DNA from: Chryseobacterium sp. YIM B08800
Lineage (GTDB): Bacteria; Bacteroidota; Bacteroidia; Flavobacteriales; Weeksellaceae
Reading direction: 5' to 3'
NCBI RefSeq assembly: GCF_026163565.1
Contig: NZ_JAPDKN010000022.1
Location: 1-64,000 of the forward strand
DNA: 64,000 nucleotides
Positions 56,347 through 64,000 of the stretch are shown here, piece after piece. A program made the position numbers and the translations under genes. The notes beneath the pieces were generated by a model. The model saw only the letters and a program-made list of their open reading frames with translations, was not told where the DNA came from and made no database searches. How positions within the stretch are numbered: the stretch's first letter is position 1; each line of letters opens with the position of its first letter.

Positions 56347-56826
56347 TTAAGATTTTGGATAAACAAAGTAAATTAAATCAATTCTCCATTTAACAAGGAT
56401 ATCAATAATTTGATTTAAATTTTTGTCTTTGTTTAAAAGAATAATTCCATTATAAATAGGATAATTGTTTATATCTAAATTAAATTTTCTTAAAGATTCA
56501 TGGTTATCTGTTTTTGAAGTAATGAGATTTGCCAAAACAATTATCAAATCAATATTTAAATTGGGATTATCGAATTTGGAAAGATATTCTTTTGAAAAAG
56601 AATTAATAGTAGATTCAATGTAGTTTTCAAATGCTAGAATTGCTAATCGACAAATAGCTTCATATTCTTTTTTCTCATCCAAACTTTCCCACCAATCAAT
56701 TGCTAGTTCTTCGTTATAAAGATTTTTGATAGCGTTATTAACTCCATCAATAATTATTTTTAATCTCGAAATGTTGAAATCACAATTTAAAGCACTATTT
56801 CTAATTTCATCAATTGTTAAGTCCAT
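56347..56826 (-). CDS. Protein of unknown function
   Basis: From the ATG at 56826 the 159-residue protein starts MDLTIDEIRNSALNCD; the upstream Met at 56877 lies in the neighbouring terminator hairpin and was rejected. It is mostly helix (LAIDWWESLDEKKEYEAICR, FENYIESTINSFSKEYLSKF), without signal or membrane segment. No family was recognised. It is on the same strand as the GNAT pair and MATE. Confidence 0.6.
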   Translation of the reverse strand: MDLTIDEIRNSALNCDFNISRLKIIIDGVNNAIKNLYNEELAIDWWESLDEKKEYEAICRLAILAFENYIESTINSFSKEYLSKFDNPNLNIDLIIVLANLITSKTDNHESLRKFNLDINNYPIYNGIILLNKDKNLNQIIDILVKWRIDLIYFVYPKS

Positions 56827-56847
56827 AATTATTTTTAGATCTAAATA

Positions 56848-56876
56848 TAAAAAAAGCGATCCAAAGACCGCTTTCA
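56848..56876 (-). terminator. Terminator of the MATE gene
   Basis: On the minus strand AAAGCGG and CGCTTT pair around TTTG, followed by T run, immediately after the MATE stop. Confidence 0.75.
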
Positions 56877-56879
56877 ATA

Positions 56880-58244
56880 CTATATTTTGTTTGCTTTAAT
56901 TCTTCGGGCAGACATATTGAGAAAACGTTTAACGAGCATAAATGCTGAAATTGTTAATCCTAATCCAAGTGCGATCCACATTCCGAAAGCACCCATTTCT
57001 AAGGTTACACAAAGAAAATATCCTAGAGGAATTGTAATTAACCAATACGCGATAAACGTAATAATTGACGGGATTTTTACATCTTGTAAACCTCTCAACA
57101 TTCCTAAAGCTGTCACCTGAATTCCATCAGAAAGCTGGAATAATGCTGCAATAATCATTAGTTTTGAAGCTAACTGTAGAACTTCAACTTCTTCTGGTTT
57201 TGTGAAAAATGTAGGTAAAATATTTCTTCCTAAAATAAATATAACTCCACAAAAACACATAAAGAGAAATGCAATTTTTAAGTTGTTGATTCCTATTTTT
57301 CTTAATTCCACAAAATTTTGTTCACCCAATTTTCTACCAATCATAACCGTTGAAGCTACACTAAAACCAATACATAAATTAAAGGTAAATGATGCCATAC
57401 TTAAGGCAATCTGGTGTGAAGCAATATCGTGAGATGAAATCAGTCCGCAGATAAACGCTGCTCCTGCAAAAGCCGTTACTTCAAAAAACATCTGTAATGC
57501 AGTAGGAAAGCCTAATCTTACCATTTTTTCGAACATTTTCTTAGAAAAAACCTGCATTTTTAATGAAAATTCTTTGATGTACCGTTTTGTTTTTGGCTCT
57601 TTCATTAAAACAAAATAAAGAAAGACCACCATAAAAATTCTGGCAATCAAACTTGCTAAAGCAGAACCTTTTACGCCCATTTCTGGGAAAATCCAAATTC
57701 CTTTGATGAAAACATAGTTTAAAACAATGTTGATTACGTTAGCAATAATCGTAGCTTTCGTCACACCAATTGTGTAAGATAATCCTTCAGAAACTTCTCT
57801 CAAAGTCTGAAATGCCATAAACGGAATAATGCTGATTGCCATAATCCATAAGAAATCTACGGTATCAGGAATAATTTTTGCCGGCTGACCTGAATGATAG
57901 AGTAGTGGTAATCCTAAAAATAAGATCAGCATCAGAATAATTCCGACTGAAATATTGATGATAAAACCGTGACTGAAAACAGAATTAATCGTTTTGTGAT
58001 CATTTCTGGAATGTGCCTCAGAAACCAATGGCGGAATGGCAAAAGAAAAACCCAATGCTAAAACAAACATCGAGAAAAACACGGCATTTCCCAAAGATAC
58101 CGACGCCAAAGCATCTGCTCCCAAGAGTTTTCCTACGATGATATTATCAAAAAGGTTGACAGATACCTGTCCCACCTGCGTAAGCATTACCGGAAGAGCC
58201 AGCGTTAAGGCTTCTTTCGTGTAATTTTTATTTAAAAAGCTCAT
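56880..58244 (-). CDS. MATE family efflux transporter
   Basis: The 454-residue protein has about twelve membrane helices with the MATE pattern: TKEALTLALPVMLTQVGQVSVNLFDNIIVGKLLG at the start and a second half repeating the six-helix unit (HQIALSMASFTFNLCIGFSVAST). It exports cationic drugs or metabolites with Na+ or H+. Length matches the family. ATG at 58244. Confidence 0.9.
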   Translation of the reverse strand: MSFLNKNYTKEALTLALPVMLTQVGQVSVNLFDNIIVGKLLGADALASVSLGNAVFFSMFVLALGFSFAIPPLVSEAHSRNDHKTINSVFSHGFIINISVGIILMLILFLGLPLLYHSGQPAKIIPDTVDFLWIMAISIIPFMAFQTLREVSEGLSYTIGVTKATIIANVINIVLNYVFIKGIWIFPEMGVKGSALASLIARIFMVVFLYFVLMKEPKTKRYIKEFSLKMQVFSKKMFEKMVRLGFPTALQMFFEVTAFAGAAFICGLISSHDIASHQIALSMASFTFNLCIGFSVASTVMIGRKLGEQNFVELRKIGINNLKIAFLFMCFCGVIFILGRNILPTFFTKPEEVEVLQLASKLMIIAALFQLSDGIQVTALGMLRGLQDVKIPSIITFIAYWLITIPLGYFLCVTLEMGAFGMWIALGLGLTISAFMLVKRFLNMSARRIKANKI

Positions 58245-58252
58245 AATAGTTC

Positions 58253-58283
58253 AAAAAAAATTTGCAGTATAGTTACTGCAAAT
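58253..58283 (-). terminator. Terminator of the sigma-54 regulator
   Basis: TTTGCAGTA and TACTGCAAA pair, with a T run on the minus strand, between the regulator stop (58314) and the MATE start. Confidence 0.75.
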
Positions 58284-58313
58284 TTTTATAATGTATTTTA
58301 ATTAATAATTAAA

Positions 58314-59498
58314 TTATTTTCTAACAAAACTTGCAACGTCCTCTTCGGAAACCGTAGCTCCTCCAAGAATAATTAATCTTTCCACAACATTTCTCAATTC
58401 TCTGATATTTCCTGTCCAGGAAAGGGCTTTTAATGCCTCAATCGCAGACTCATCAAATTTTTTCAAAGCAGTACCGTGCTCATCAGCAATCATTCCCGAA
58501 AAATGATTTACCAAAAGACTGATATCTTCTTTTCTGTCATCCAAAGGAGGTACATAGATCTCAATTACAGAAAGTCTGTGATACAAATCTTCTCTGAATC
58601 TTCCAGCTTCAATCTCTGTCTGCATATTTTTATTGGTTGCAGCCAAAACTCTTACATCAACTTTGATTTCTTTGTCGCTTCCTACAGGAGAAACTTTGCT
58701 TTCCTGTAATGCTCTCAACACTTTTGCCTGTGCAATTAAGCTCATATCACCAATCTCATCTAAGAAAATAGTTCCACCGTTTGCCTGCTCAAATTTCCCT
58801 TGCTTATCTTTGATAGCTCCTGTAAATGATCCTTTTACGTGACCAAAAAGTTCAGATTCAATCAATTCAGAAGGTATTGCTGCGCAGTTTACTTCTACCA
58901 TTGGTCCTCTTGATCTTTCACTTAAATTGTGAATGGCATGAGCTACCAGTTCTTTTCCAGCTCCGTTGGGTCCGGTAATCAAAACTCTTGCATCAGAAAC
59001 AGCTACTTTCTCGATCATTTCCTGAATTTTCTTTAAAGCCGCAGATTCACCAATCATTTGGTATTTCTTGTTGACTTTCTTTTTCAGGGTTTTATTTTCG
59101 GTCTGAAGATTTTTATTTTCTTTTTTTAATGTTTCTTTCACCAAAGCGTTTTTCACACTTGTAATCAATCGGTTGATATCAATTGGTTTAGAAATAAAAT
59201 CGTATGCACCGTCCTTTAAGCAAGAAACCGCAGAATCGATGTCGGCATGCCCGGAAATCATAATAAAAGTAGTCTCGGGTTTTAGAGCTAAACTTTGCTT
59301 TAAAAGTTCAGTTCCGGAAAGTTTTGGCATTTTGATGTCTGAGATCACCAATGCGAAATCTTCTTTCTCTATTTGTTTATAGCCTTCTAAGCCATCGTCG
59401 GCAATGACAAATTCATAGTCAGTTAGTTCATCCGAAAGGATACTGTGAAGTACTCCGGAAATTGCTTTTTCGTCTTCTACAATAAGGATTTTTTGCAT
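58314..59498 (-). CDS. Sigma-54-dependent response regulator without HTH
   Basis: The 394-residue protein (ATG at 59498) has a receiver domain with phospho-Asp54 in ISDIKMP, a sigma-54 AAA+ domain with Walker A GPNGAGKEL and a GSFTGA loop (usually GAFTGA), and ends with the lid helix VVERLIILGGATVSEEDVASFVRK. The normal C-terminal Fis-type HTH is missing. It may activate sigma-54 without its own DNA binding, as in FlgR-like proteins. A TAAATTTG box ends 5 bases before the start, so its leader is very short. Confidence 0.85.
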   Translation of the reverse strand: MQKILIVEDEKAISGVLHSILSDELTDYEFVIADDGLEGYKQIEKEDFALVISDIKMPKLSGTELLKQSLALKPETTFIMISGHADIDSAVSCLKDGAYDFISKPIDINRLITSVKNALVKETLKKENKNLQTENKTLKKKVNKKYQMIGESAALKKIQEMIEKVAVSDARVLITGPNGAGKELVAHAIHNLSERSRGPMVEVNCAAIPSELIESELFGHVKGSFTGAIKDKQGKFEQANGGTIFLDEIGDMSLIAQAKVLRALQESKVSPVGSDKEIKVDVRVLAATNKNMQTEIEAGRFREDLYHRLSVIEIYVPPLDDRKEDISLLVNHFSGMIADEHGTALKKFDESAIEALKALSWTGNIRELRNVVERLIILGGATVSEEDVASFVRK

Positions 59499-59503
59499 AG
59501 TTG

Positions 59504-59511
59504 CAAATTTA
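59504..59511 (-). promoter_or_regulatory. Putative -7 box of the sigma-54 regulator
   Basis: Minus strand TAAATTTG, 5 bases before the ATG at 59498, suggesting a near-leaderless mRNA. Confidence 0.5.
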
Positions 59512-59554
59512 GGTATTTTTTGCATGAGTATTAGCAAATATCATTCCTAAATCT

Positions 59555-60214
59555 TTAGTTTGAATAATCTCTTCTTCCAAAAATTGCAGATCCTACACGT
59601 ACAGAATTGGCACCGCATTCAATCGCAATTGGAAAGTCATCACTCATTCCCATTGATAATGTTTCCAGTTTTTTGATCTGACTTAGCTCATCAAACAGAT
59701 TTTTTAAAAATGAAAATTCTTTTCTGATTTGATTTTCATCTTCAGTAAATGTTGCCATTCCCATTAAACCTGTGATTTCGATATTAGGGAAATTTCCATT
59801 AATAAATTTTTGAAATAAATCTTTTGCTTCAGAAATCTCAAGTCCGAATTTTGTGTCTTCTTCAGCGATTTTTACCTGAAGTAAAACTTTTATTTTACGG
59901 TTGTGTTTTCCGGCTTCTTTGTTGATTTCATTTAAAACCTTTTCAGAATCTACACTTTCAATGGTATCAACAAACTCTGCAATATATTTTACTTTATTGG
60001 TCTGAAGATGCCCGATGATATGCCATTGAATATCTTTCGGAAGGAGAGGGTATTTTTCAACCAATTCCTGAACTTTATTTTCACCAAAAACTTTTTGTCC
60101 CAAATCATAAACCTCCTGAATAGCAGAAGAAGGATGCGTTTTTGAAACGGCAACCAATTGTACATTTTCCGGAAGACGGCTTTTTATATCTCTGTAATTT
60201 TCCTGTATACTCAT
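59555..60214 (-). CDS. YggS family PLP homeostasis protein
   Basis: The 219-residue protein has the YggS/PLPBP features: the PLP lysine in LVAVSKTHP, FGENKVQELVEKYP, WHIIGHLQTNKVKYI, and the C-terminal ECGANSVRVGSAIFGRR. It keeps free pyridoxal phosphate in balance. A partial copy of its start region occurs at 60407-60462. Confidence 0.92.
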   Translation of the reverse strand: MSIQENYRDIKSRLPENVQLVAVSKTHPSSAIQEVYDLGQKVFGENKVQELVEKYPLLPKDIQWHIIGHLQTNKVKYIAEFVDTIESVDSEKVLNEINKEAGKHNRKIKVLLQVKIAEEDTKFGLEISEAKDLFQKFINGNFPNIEITGLMGMATFTEDENQIRKEFSFLKNLFDELSQIKKLETLSMGMSDDFPIAIECGANSVRVGSAIFGRRDYSN

Positions 60215-60267
60215 AATTGCAAATTTCTGAATTTTAAAATAAATTTTAAGGATTTAAAGATTTTTTT

Positions 60268-60379
60268 AAACCATTAAGGTTTTATTAAGGAGTTAAGAAT
60301 ATTAAGTTGAGCTTTGCTCTTTAAAAATCTATTTGATTTTTCTTAATGCTGCTTAACTTATTAAATTTCCTAATGGTTC
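60268..60379. repeat. Inverted-repeat element (AACCATTAAGG)
   Basis: AACCATTAAGG at 60269-60279 pairs with CCTAATGGTT at 60369-60378, with further internal pairing of GTTAAG and CTTAAC. It is flanked by the two copies of the yggS start region. Confidence 0.6.
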
Positions 60380-60406
60380 AATTTTAAAAGTGATTATTAA
60401 AGTGTT

Positions 60407-60462
60407 TATAAAATCTGTATAATTTTCCTAAATACTCAGGACTGCAAATTTTTGAATTTTAA
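60407..60462. repeat. Degenerate direct copy of the yggS start region
   Basis: ATAAAATCTGTATAATTTTCCTAAATACTC... aligns with ATATCTCTGTAATTTTCCTGTATACTC... at 60185-60238, and both end GCAAATTT.TGAATTTTAAAA. It is a diverged partial duplication. Confidence 0.6.
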
Positions 60463-60546
60463 AAACAAAAACTATATTTTAAATATAAAATCCCACAGAT
60501 TGCACAGATTTTCACGGATAATTGAGGAAAATATTTGTTATAAAAA

Positions 60547-60613
60547 TGCCACGAATACACGAATCAATTATCCTTAATGACGTTTTAATTATAAAATTCG
60601 TGTATTCGTGGCA
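60547..60613. repeat. TGCCACGAAT palindromic repeat, copy 5
   Basis: TGCCACGAATACACGAAT at the left and ATTCGTGTATTCGTGGCA at the right, perfectly inverted. Confidence 0.95.
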
Positions 60614-60642
60614 AAAAAATCAGTATATCTGTGGGAGAAATA

Positions 60643-61506
60643 TTAATTTAAAATCTCATTGATCTTCGGATACGCCGAAACTTTTCTGAAAACAAATCGA
60701 TTTGATTTCTGTAATTTTTCAATAAACAAATCCAGTTCATTAATTGAATCTGAATCGTTAAGATATTGATCGTGGGTAAGTAAAACCAAGTGTCTTGATG
60801 TTTTTTCAAGGTCATTAAAAAAGATGCTGTCTACTTTTTTAAGCATTTCCTGATGGTTTCCTTTAAGCTGCATTTTATTGGTCGGTTTCCATTCCAGATC
60901 CCAACCGATTACTTTATAACCTGCACTTTTTAGTCTGTCTGCAGCTGCAGAAGAACTTTTTATATCGGTAACATTAATATTATTCAGCCTCCAAATATTT
61001 CTTCCAGGTGTTCTTGCGATTTTTCCGGGAAGCTTTAAGCTGTCTTTGGCAATATTAAAATCATTAACTACCGCTTCAGGATTTTTGTAAAATTCTGAAT
61101 ATCTGTTGTGTGCATGAGTATGGCTGTGATTGGCAAGCTCAATTAAATGATCGATTCGCATTTTTTCGAGATCTTCTTTTTGCTTTTTACTGTCTGTTGC
61201 ATGTTTTCCGACAAGAAAAGCTGTTGCACAAACGTTTCTTTTGTGTAATATTTTTAAAAGATTTTCGGTGCCGCGATTAGGACCATCGTCGAAGGTAAGG
61301 TAAATTACTCTTTTATCTGTGGGTACATTTTCATCATCTAATTGGGGGACTTTTGCGACGGGAGGCAGTTTGGCGAGAACTTTTTCTGTTTCTTTTTTTT
61401 CAGTTTTCTGATTGCATCCTGTAAATAGGGTTGATGTTACGGTTACCACTGTAATCATCCTTAGAAAAGTCTTGCCTACAGACTTTTCCGCAAAAGTTTT
61501 TTTCAT
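60643..61506 (-). CDS. Polysaccharide deacetylase lipoprotein
   Basis: The 287-residue protein has a lipoprotein signal ending at Cys31 (TLFTGC) and a NodB domain: VIYLTFDDGPNRG with the first catalytic Asp, HSHTHAHN with the His ligands, and ARTPGRNIW with the substrate-binding Pro/Arg. It removes acetyl or related groups from a polysaccharide. It has no close operon partner. Confidence 0.88.
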   Translation of the reverse strand: MKKTFAEKSVGKTFLRMITVVTVTSTLFTGCNQKTEKKETEKVLAKLPPVAKVPQLDDENVPTDKRVIYLTFDDGPNRGTENLLKILHKRNVCATAFLVGKHATDSKKQKEDLEKMRIDHLIELANHSHTHAHNRYSEFYKNPEAVVNDFNIAKDSLKLPGKIARTPGRNIWRLNNINVTDIKSSSAAADRLKSAGYKVIGWDLEWKPTNKMQLKGNHQEMLKKVDSIFFNDLEKTSRHLVLLTHDQYLNDSDSINELDLFIEKLQKSNRFVFRKVSAYPKINEILN

Positions 61507-61620
61507 AAAGATTAATGGAAATTAAGTTGTTAAAAATTGTTAAATTTTACAAATTTTAGTTAACAAAGATAATGCCAATTTTTATATAAATATCACTTTT
61601 TAAGGATTTTTTAATTAAAA

Positions 61621-62352
61621 TTATTTGGCTAAATATTTTTTAAGCTGAATAGCATTTTTTACTGCTGCATTTCCCCAAGTGTTATTAAAAAAGATAAAGC
61701 CTTTTTTTCCTGATTTTAAGATGTTTTCACTCAAATATTTTATTTCATCTTCAAAATATTCAGATTTATAGAGGATTGGTTTTCCATGAAGACGATAATA
61801 GAATAGCTCTGAGTGATTGACAATAAAATCGTTAGGAAGATTGCCCGGAAAACTTACTCCCGAAAAGATTATATTTTTTGAATTTAAAATTTGATAAATC
61901 TCATCACGCCACCATGATTCATGACGAAATTCAATGACATTCAAATAATGAAAATCTAAATTATTTAAAATTAAATCTAGATTCTCATCTGTATTTTTAA
62001 AGGATGGAGGAAATTGGTATAAAAATCCTGAGAGTTTTTCATTTAAATTATTTTGAATGTGTAAGCAGAATTCTGAAATTTCTTCTTTACAATCTTTTAA
62101 TCGTTTTTCATGAGAGATTATTTTAGGAATTTTAATGAAAAATCTAAAATTATCAGGAGTTTCGTCAGACCATTTTTGCAACGTTTTTGCAGTTGGCTTT
62201 CTGTAAAATGTAGAATTAATTTCTACAGCGTTGAATTCTTTTGAATATAAAATTAAAAAGTCTTTACTTTTGGCGTCTTCAGGGTACAACGAACCTTTCC
62301 AATCGTTGTTGTAGAAACCTGAACAGCCAATGTAAAAACTTTCTTTTTTCAT
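61621..62352 (-). CDS. DUF72 family protein
   Basis: The 243-residue protein matches DUF72: FYIGCSGFYNNDWKGSLYPE, EFNAVEINSTFYRKPTAKTL, FLYQFPPSF and a C-terminal YYRLHGKPILY and GFIFFNNTWGNAAVKNA. This is a TIM-barrel family of unknown activity. It is alone between repeats. Confidence 0.88.
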   Translation of the reverse strand: MKKESFYIGCSGFYNNDWKGSLYPEDAKSKDFLILYSKEFNAVEINSTFYRKPTAKTLQKWSDETPDNFRFFIKIPKIISHEKRLKDCKEEISEFCLHIQNNLNEKLSGFLYQFPPSFKNTDENLDLILNNLDFHYLNVIEFRHESWWRDEIYQILNSKNIIFSGVSFPGNLPNDFIVNHSELFYYRLHGKPILYKSEYFEDEIKYLSENILKSGKKGFIFFNNTWGNAAVKNAIQLKKYLAK

Positions 62353-62428
62353 ATTTTTTATTTTTCTCGCAGATTTAGCGGATCGTGCAGATTTTCAACT
62401 AACTAACTTTGCGAGAATTATGTGAAGC

Positions 62429-64000
62429 TTATTTGATTTCCAAATCCACAGAATTCAGTCGTAATGAATTTAAAATCACCGATAAAGAACTAAGGCTCAT
62501 TGCCGCTGCCGCAATCATTGGAGATAATAAAATTCCGAAAAATGGATACAACAATCCTGCCGCAACAGGAATTCCCAAAACATTGTATACAAAAGCAAAG
62601 AACAAGTTTTCTTTGATGTTTCTCAGGAGTTTTTCGCTTAAAATTTTTGCTTTTGCAATTCCTAAAATATCCCCTTTCAGTAAAGTAATTTCTGCAGTTT
62701 CTATAGCGACATCGGTTCCTGTTCCCATAGCAATTCCGATATTGGATTGTGCTAAAGCAGGAGAGTCGTTGATTCCGTCTCCGGTCATGGCTACGATTTT
62801 TCCCTGCTCTTGAAGTTTTTTTACTTCATTCAATTTATCTTCCGGAAGACAGCTGGCTTTGTAGTTTTTAATTCCTAATTCATCTGCAACAGCTTTTGCA
62901 GTATTTTCGTTGTCACCGGTCATCATAATTACTTCGATCCCTTCATTCATTAAATGCTGAACAGCTTTTCTGGAACTTTCTTTAATTTTATCACTGAAAC
63001 TTACAAAACCTAAAGTCTTATTTTCCTGAGCAATATAGGAAAGGGTATGTGCTTTTGACTGAACTTCTTTAGCTTTTAATTTTAAATTTTCAGGAATTTG
63101 AATTCCATTGGAAACTAAAAGATTTTCGTTTCCTAAATAAACCGTTTCACCATTAATGATTCCTTTCACGCCTTTACCGGAAATATTTTCGAATTTTTCA
63201 ACTTTTTCTGCTGAAATATTCTCAGTTTTTGCTTTTTTGATTACAGCACTTGATAAAGGATGTTCTGAATTTTGATTTAATGAATACGCTAGTTTTAAAA
63301 TTAAATTTTCAGAAGAATTATTAATAGTTTCGATGTGTTCTAAAGATGGCTTTCCTTCGGTTAAAGTTCCTGTTTTATCTGTAATTAGGACGTTTACTTT
63401 GTGCATTAATTCAAGAGCTTCGGCGTTTTTTATAAGAATTCCATTTTTAGCACCTTTACCAATTCCTACCATCAAAGACATCGGAGTAGCCAATCCTAAA
63501 GCGCAAGGACAAGCGACAATAAGAACCGCAACTGCATTGATAAAAGCAAATAAAGTTTTCTGACCTTCAGGACCAAAAAATTGCCATAAAATAAAAGTAA
63601 GAACAGCAACTAAAATAACTGTCGGAACAAAAACTTTAGCCACTTTATCAGTCAGTTTTTGGATCGGAGCACGGCTTCTGCTTGCATCGTTCACCATTTT
63701 TATAATTTTCGAAAGCAAAGTTTCGTCACCTACTTTTTCTGCTTTCATCAGGAAAACCTGATTTCCGTTGATTGTTCCTGAAGTTACCAGATCATCAATG
63801 TTTTTTTCAACAGGAATCGGTTCTCCGGTGATCATACTTTCGTCAACTACAGAATTTCCTTCGATTATTTTTCCGTCAACAGGAATTTTTTCGCCTGGTT
63901 TTACTTTCAATATATCTCCAATTTCCACCTCAGAAAGCGGAACTCTTTTTTCTTCATTATTTACGATTAAATTGGCTTCATCAGGAGAAAGGTTCATCAA
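62429..64000 (-). CDS. Cu(I)-transporting P-type ATPase, partial at window edge
   Basis: Only the C-terminal 523 residues are in the window; the N-terminus lies beyond 64000. It has the TGE loop ([10 protein letters not shown]), the ion motif [22 protein letters not shown] with the phosphorylated Asp, SEHPLSSAV (HP locus), and [10 protein letters not shown]. The last helices carry YNVLGIP and AMSLSSLS, the P1B-1 (Cu+/Ag+) signature. It exports monovalent copper. Confidence 0.92.
   Translation of the reverse strand: MMNLSPDEANLIVNNEEKRVPLSEVEIGDILKVKPGEKIPVDGKIIEGNSVVDESMITGEPIPVEKNIDDLVTSGTINGNQVFLMKAEKVGDETLLSKIIKMVNDASRSRAPIQKLTDKVAKVFVPTVILVAVLTFILWQFFGPEGQKTLFAFINAVAVLIVACPCALGLATPMSLMVGIGKGAKNGILIKNAEALELMHKVNVLITDKTGTLTEGKPSLEHIETINNSSENLILKLAYSLNQNSEHPLSSAVIKKAKTENISAEKVEKFENISGKGVKGIINGETVYLGNENLLVSNGIQIPENLKLKAKEVQSKAHTLSYIAQENKTLGFVSFSDKIKESSRKAVQHLMNEGIEVIMMTGDNENTAKAVADELGIKNYKASCLPEDKLNEVKKLQEQGKIVAMTGDGINDSPALAQSNIGIAMGTGTDVAIETAEITLLKGDILGIAKAKILSEKLLRNIKENLFFAFVYNVLGIPVAAGLLYPFFGILLSPMIAAAAMSLSSLSVILNSLRLNSVDLEIK

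Larger units (their letters stand above)
60215..60642. other. Non-coding gap with a duplicated start region and palindromic elements
   Basis: This 428-base gap holds no gene. It contains an inverted-repeat element (60268-60379), a degenerate copy (60407-60462) of the yggS 5' end (60182-60240), a CCCACAGATT...TCTGTGGGA pair and the fifth copy of the TGCCACGAAT palindrome (60547-60613). Confidence 0.7.

Overview
The window looks like chromosome of a Chryseobacterium-like flavobacterium (Bacteroidota). It is AT-rich, its promoters read TAnnTTTG, the primary sigma factor lacks region 1.1, and many proteins belong to Bacteroidota-typical families (TssN, DUF2723, DUF3347, DUF4286, TonB receptor). 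The genus is inferred from protein style; no rRNA or tRNA is present to confirm it. No phage, IS transposase or CRISPR array was seen.  LAYOUT. 1-4.06 kb: type VI secretion baseplate genes tssE and tssF plus a lipoprotein, behind a 700-base leader region with overlapping inverted repeats and closed by a terminator. 4.4-16.6 kb: housekeeping and small envelope genes (uvrA, DUF421 membrane protein, GNAT acetyltransferase, two tiny secreted or lipoprotein genes, DUF4286, gyrA with a TPR gene, Rossmann oxidoreductase, MmcQ/YjbR, ribF). 16.8-19.6 kb: atpD-atpC and a secreted protein. 19.9-24.6 kb (minus strand): a B12-type radical SAM protein and a pair that looks like sulfonolipid (capnine/sulfobacin) synthesis: a cysteine-synthase-like enzyme (candidate cysteate synthase) and an alpha-oxoamine synthase (candidate cysteate fatty acyltransferase). 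24.8-29.9 kb: two large membrane GT-C-type proteins (DUF2723 and a second polytopic protein). 30.1-34.5 kb: an overlapping operon DUF1697-TPR-kdsA-TonB receptor, starting just after a (CTCTAAAA)9 array. 34.6-39.8 kb: DUF3347, FAD monooxygenase, lipoprotein, rpoD and an S1/P1 nuclease. 40.0-43.2 kb: the second T6SS block, tssG-tssN-tssK, 37 kb from tssEF. 43.2-50.5 kb: a frameshifted TPR/AraC regulator, a 750-base non-coding stretch with hairpins, and a giant secreted surface protein broken by two single-base shifts, with a smaller secreted protein after it. 50.6-64 kb: S9 peptidase, Crp/Fnr regulator, three GNATs, MATE pump, sigma-54 response regulator without an HTH domain, yggS-type PLP protein, polysaccharide deacetylase, DUF72, and a Cu(I) P-type ATPase cut by the window edge.  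HOW IT FITS. The two T6SS blocks together supply most of a baseplate (TssE, F, G, K) plus the T6SSiii-specific membrane protein TssN. Sheath, tube, ClpV, VgrG and other trans-envelope genes are not in the window, so they must lie elsewhere or be missing. The intergenic regions are rich in dispersed palindromes (five copies of one TGCCACGAAT hairpin, three STTGTCATT-type elements, one of them inside a coding gene) and in 7-8 bp tandem arrays. Most of the accessory interest is in the split T6SS, the sulfonolipid pair and the decayed or switchable 43-50 kb block.
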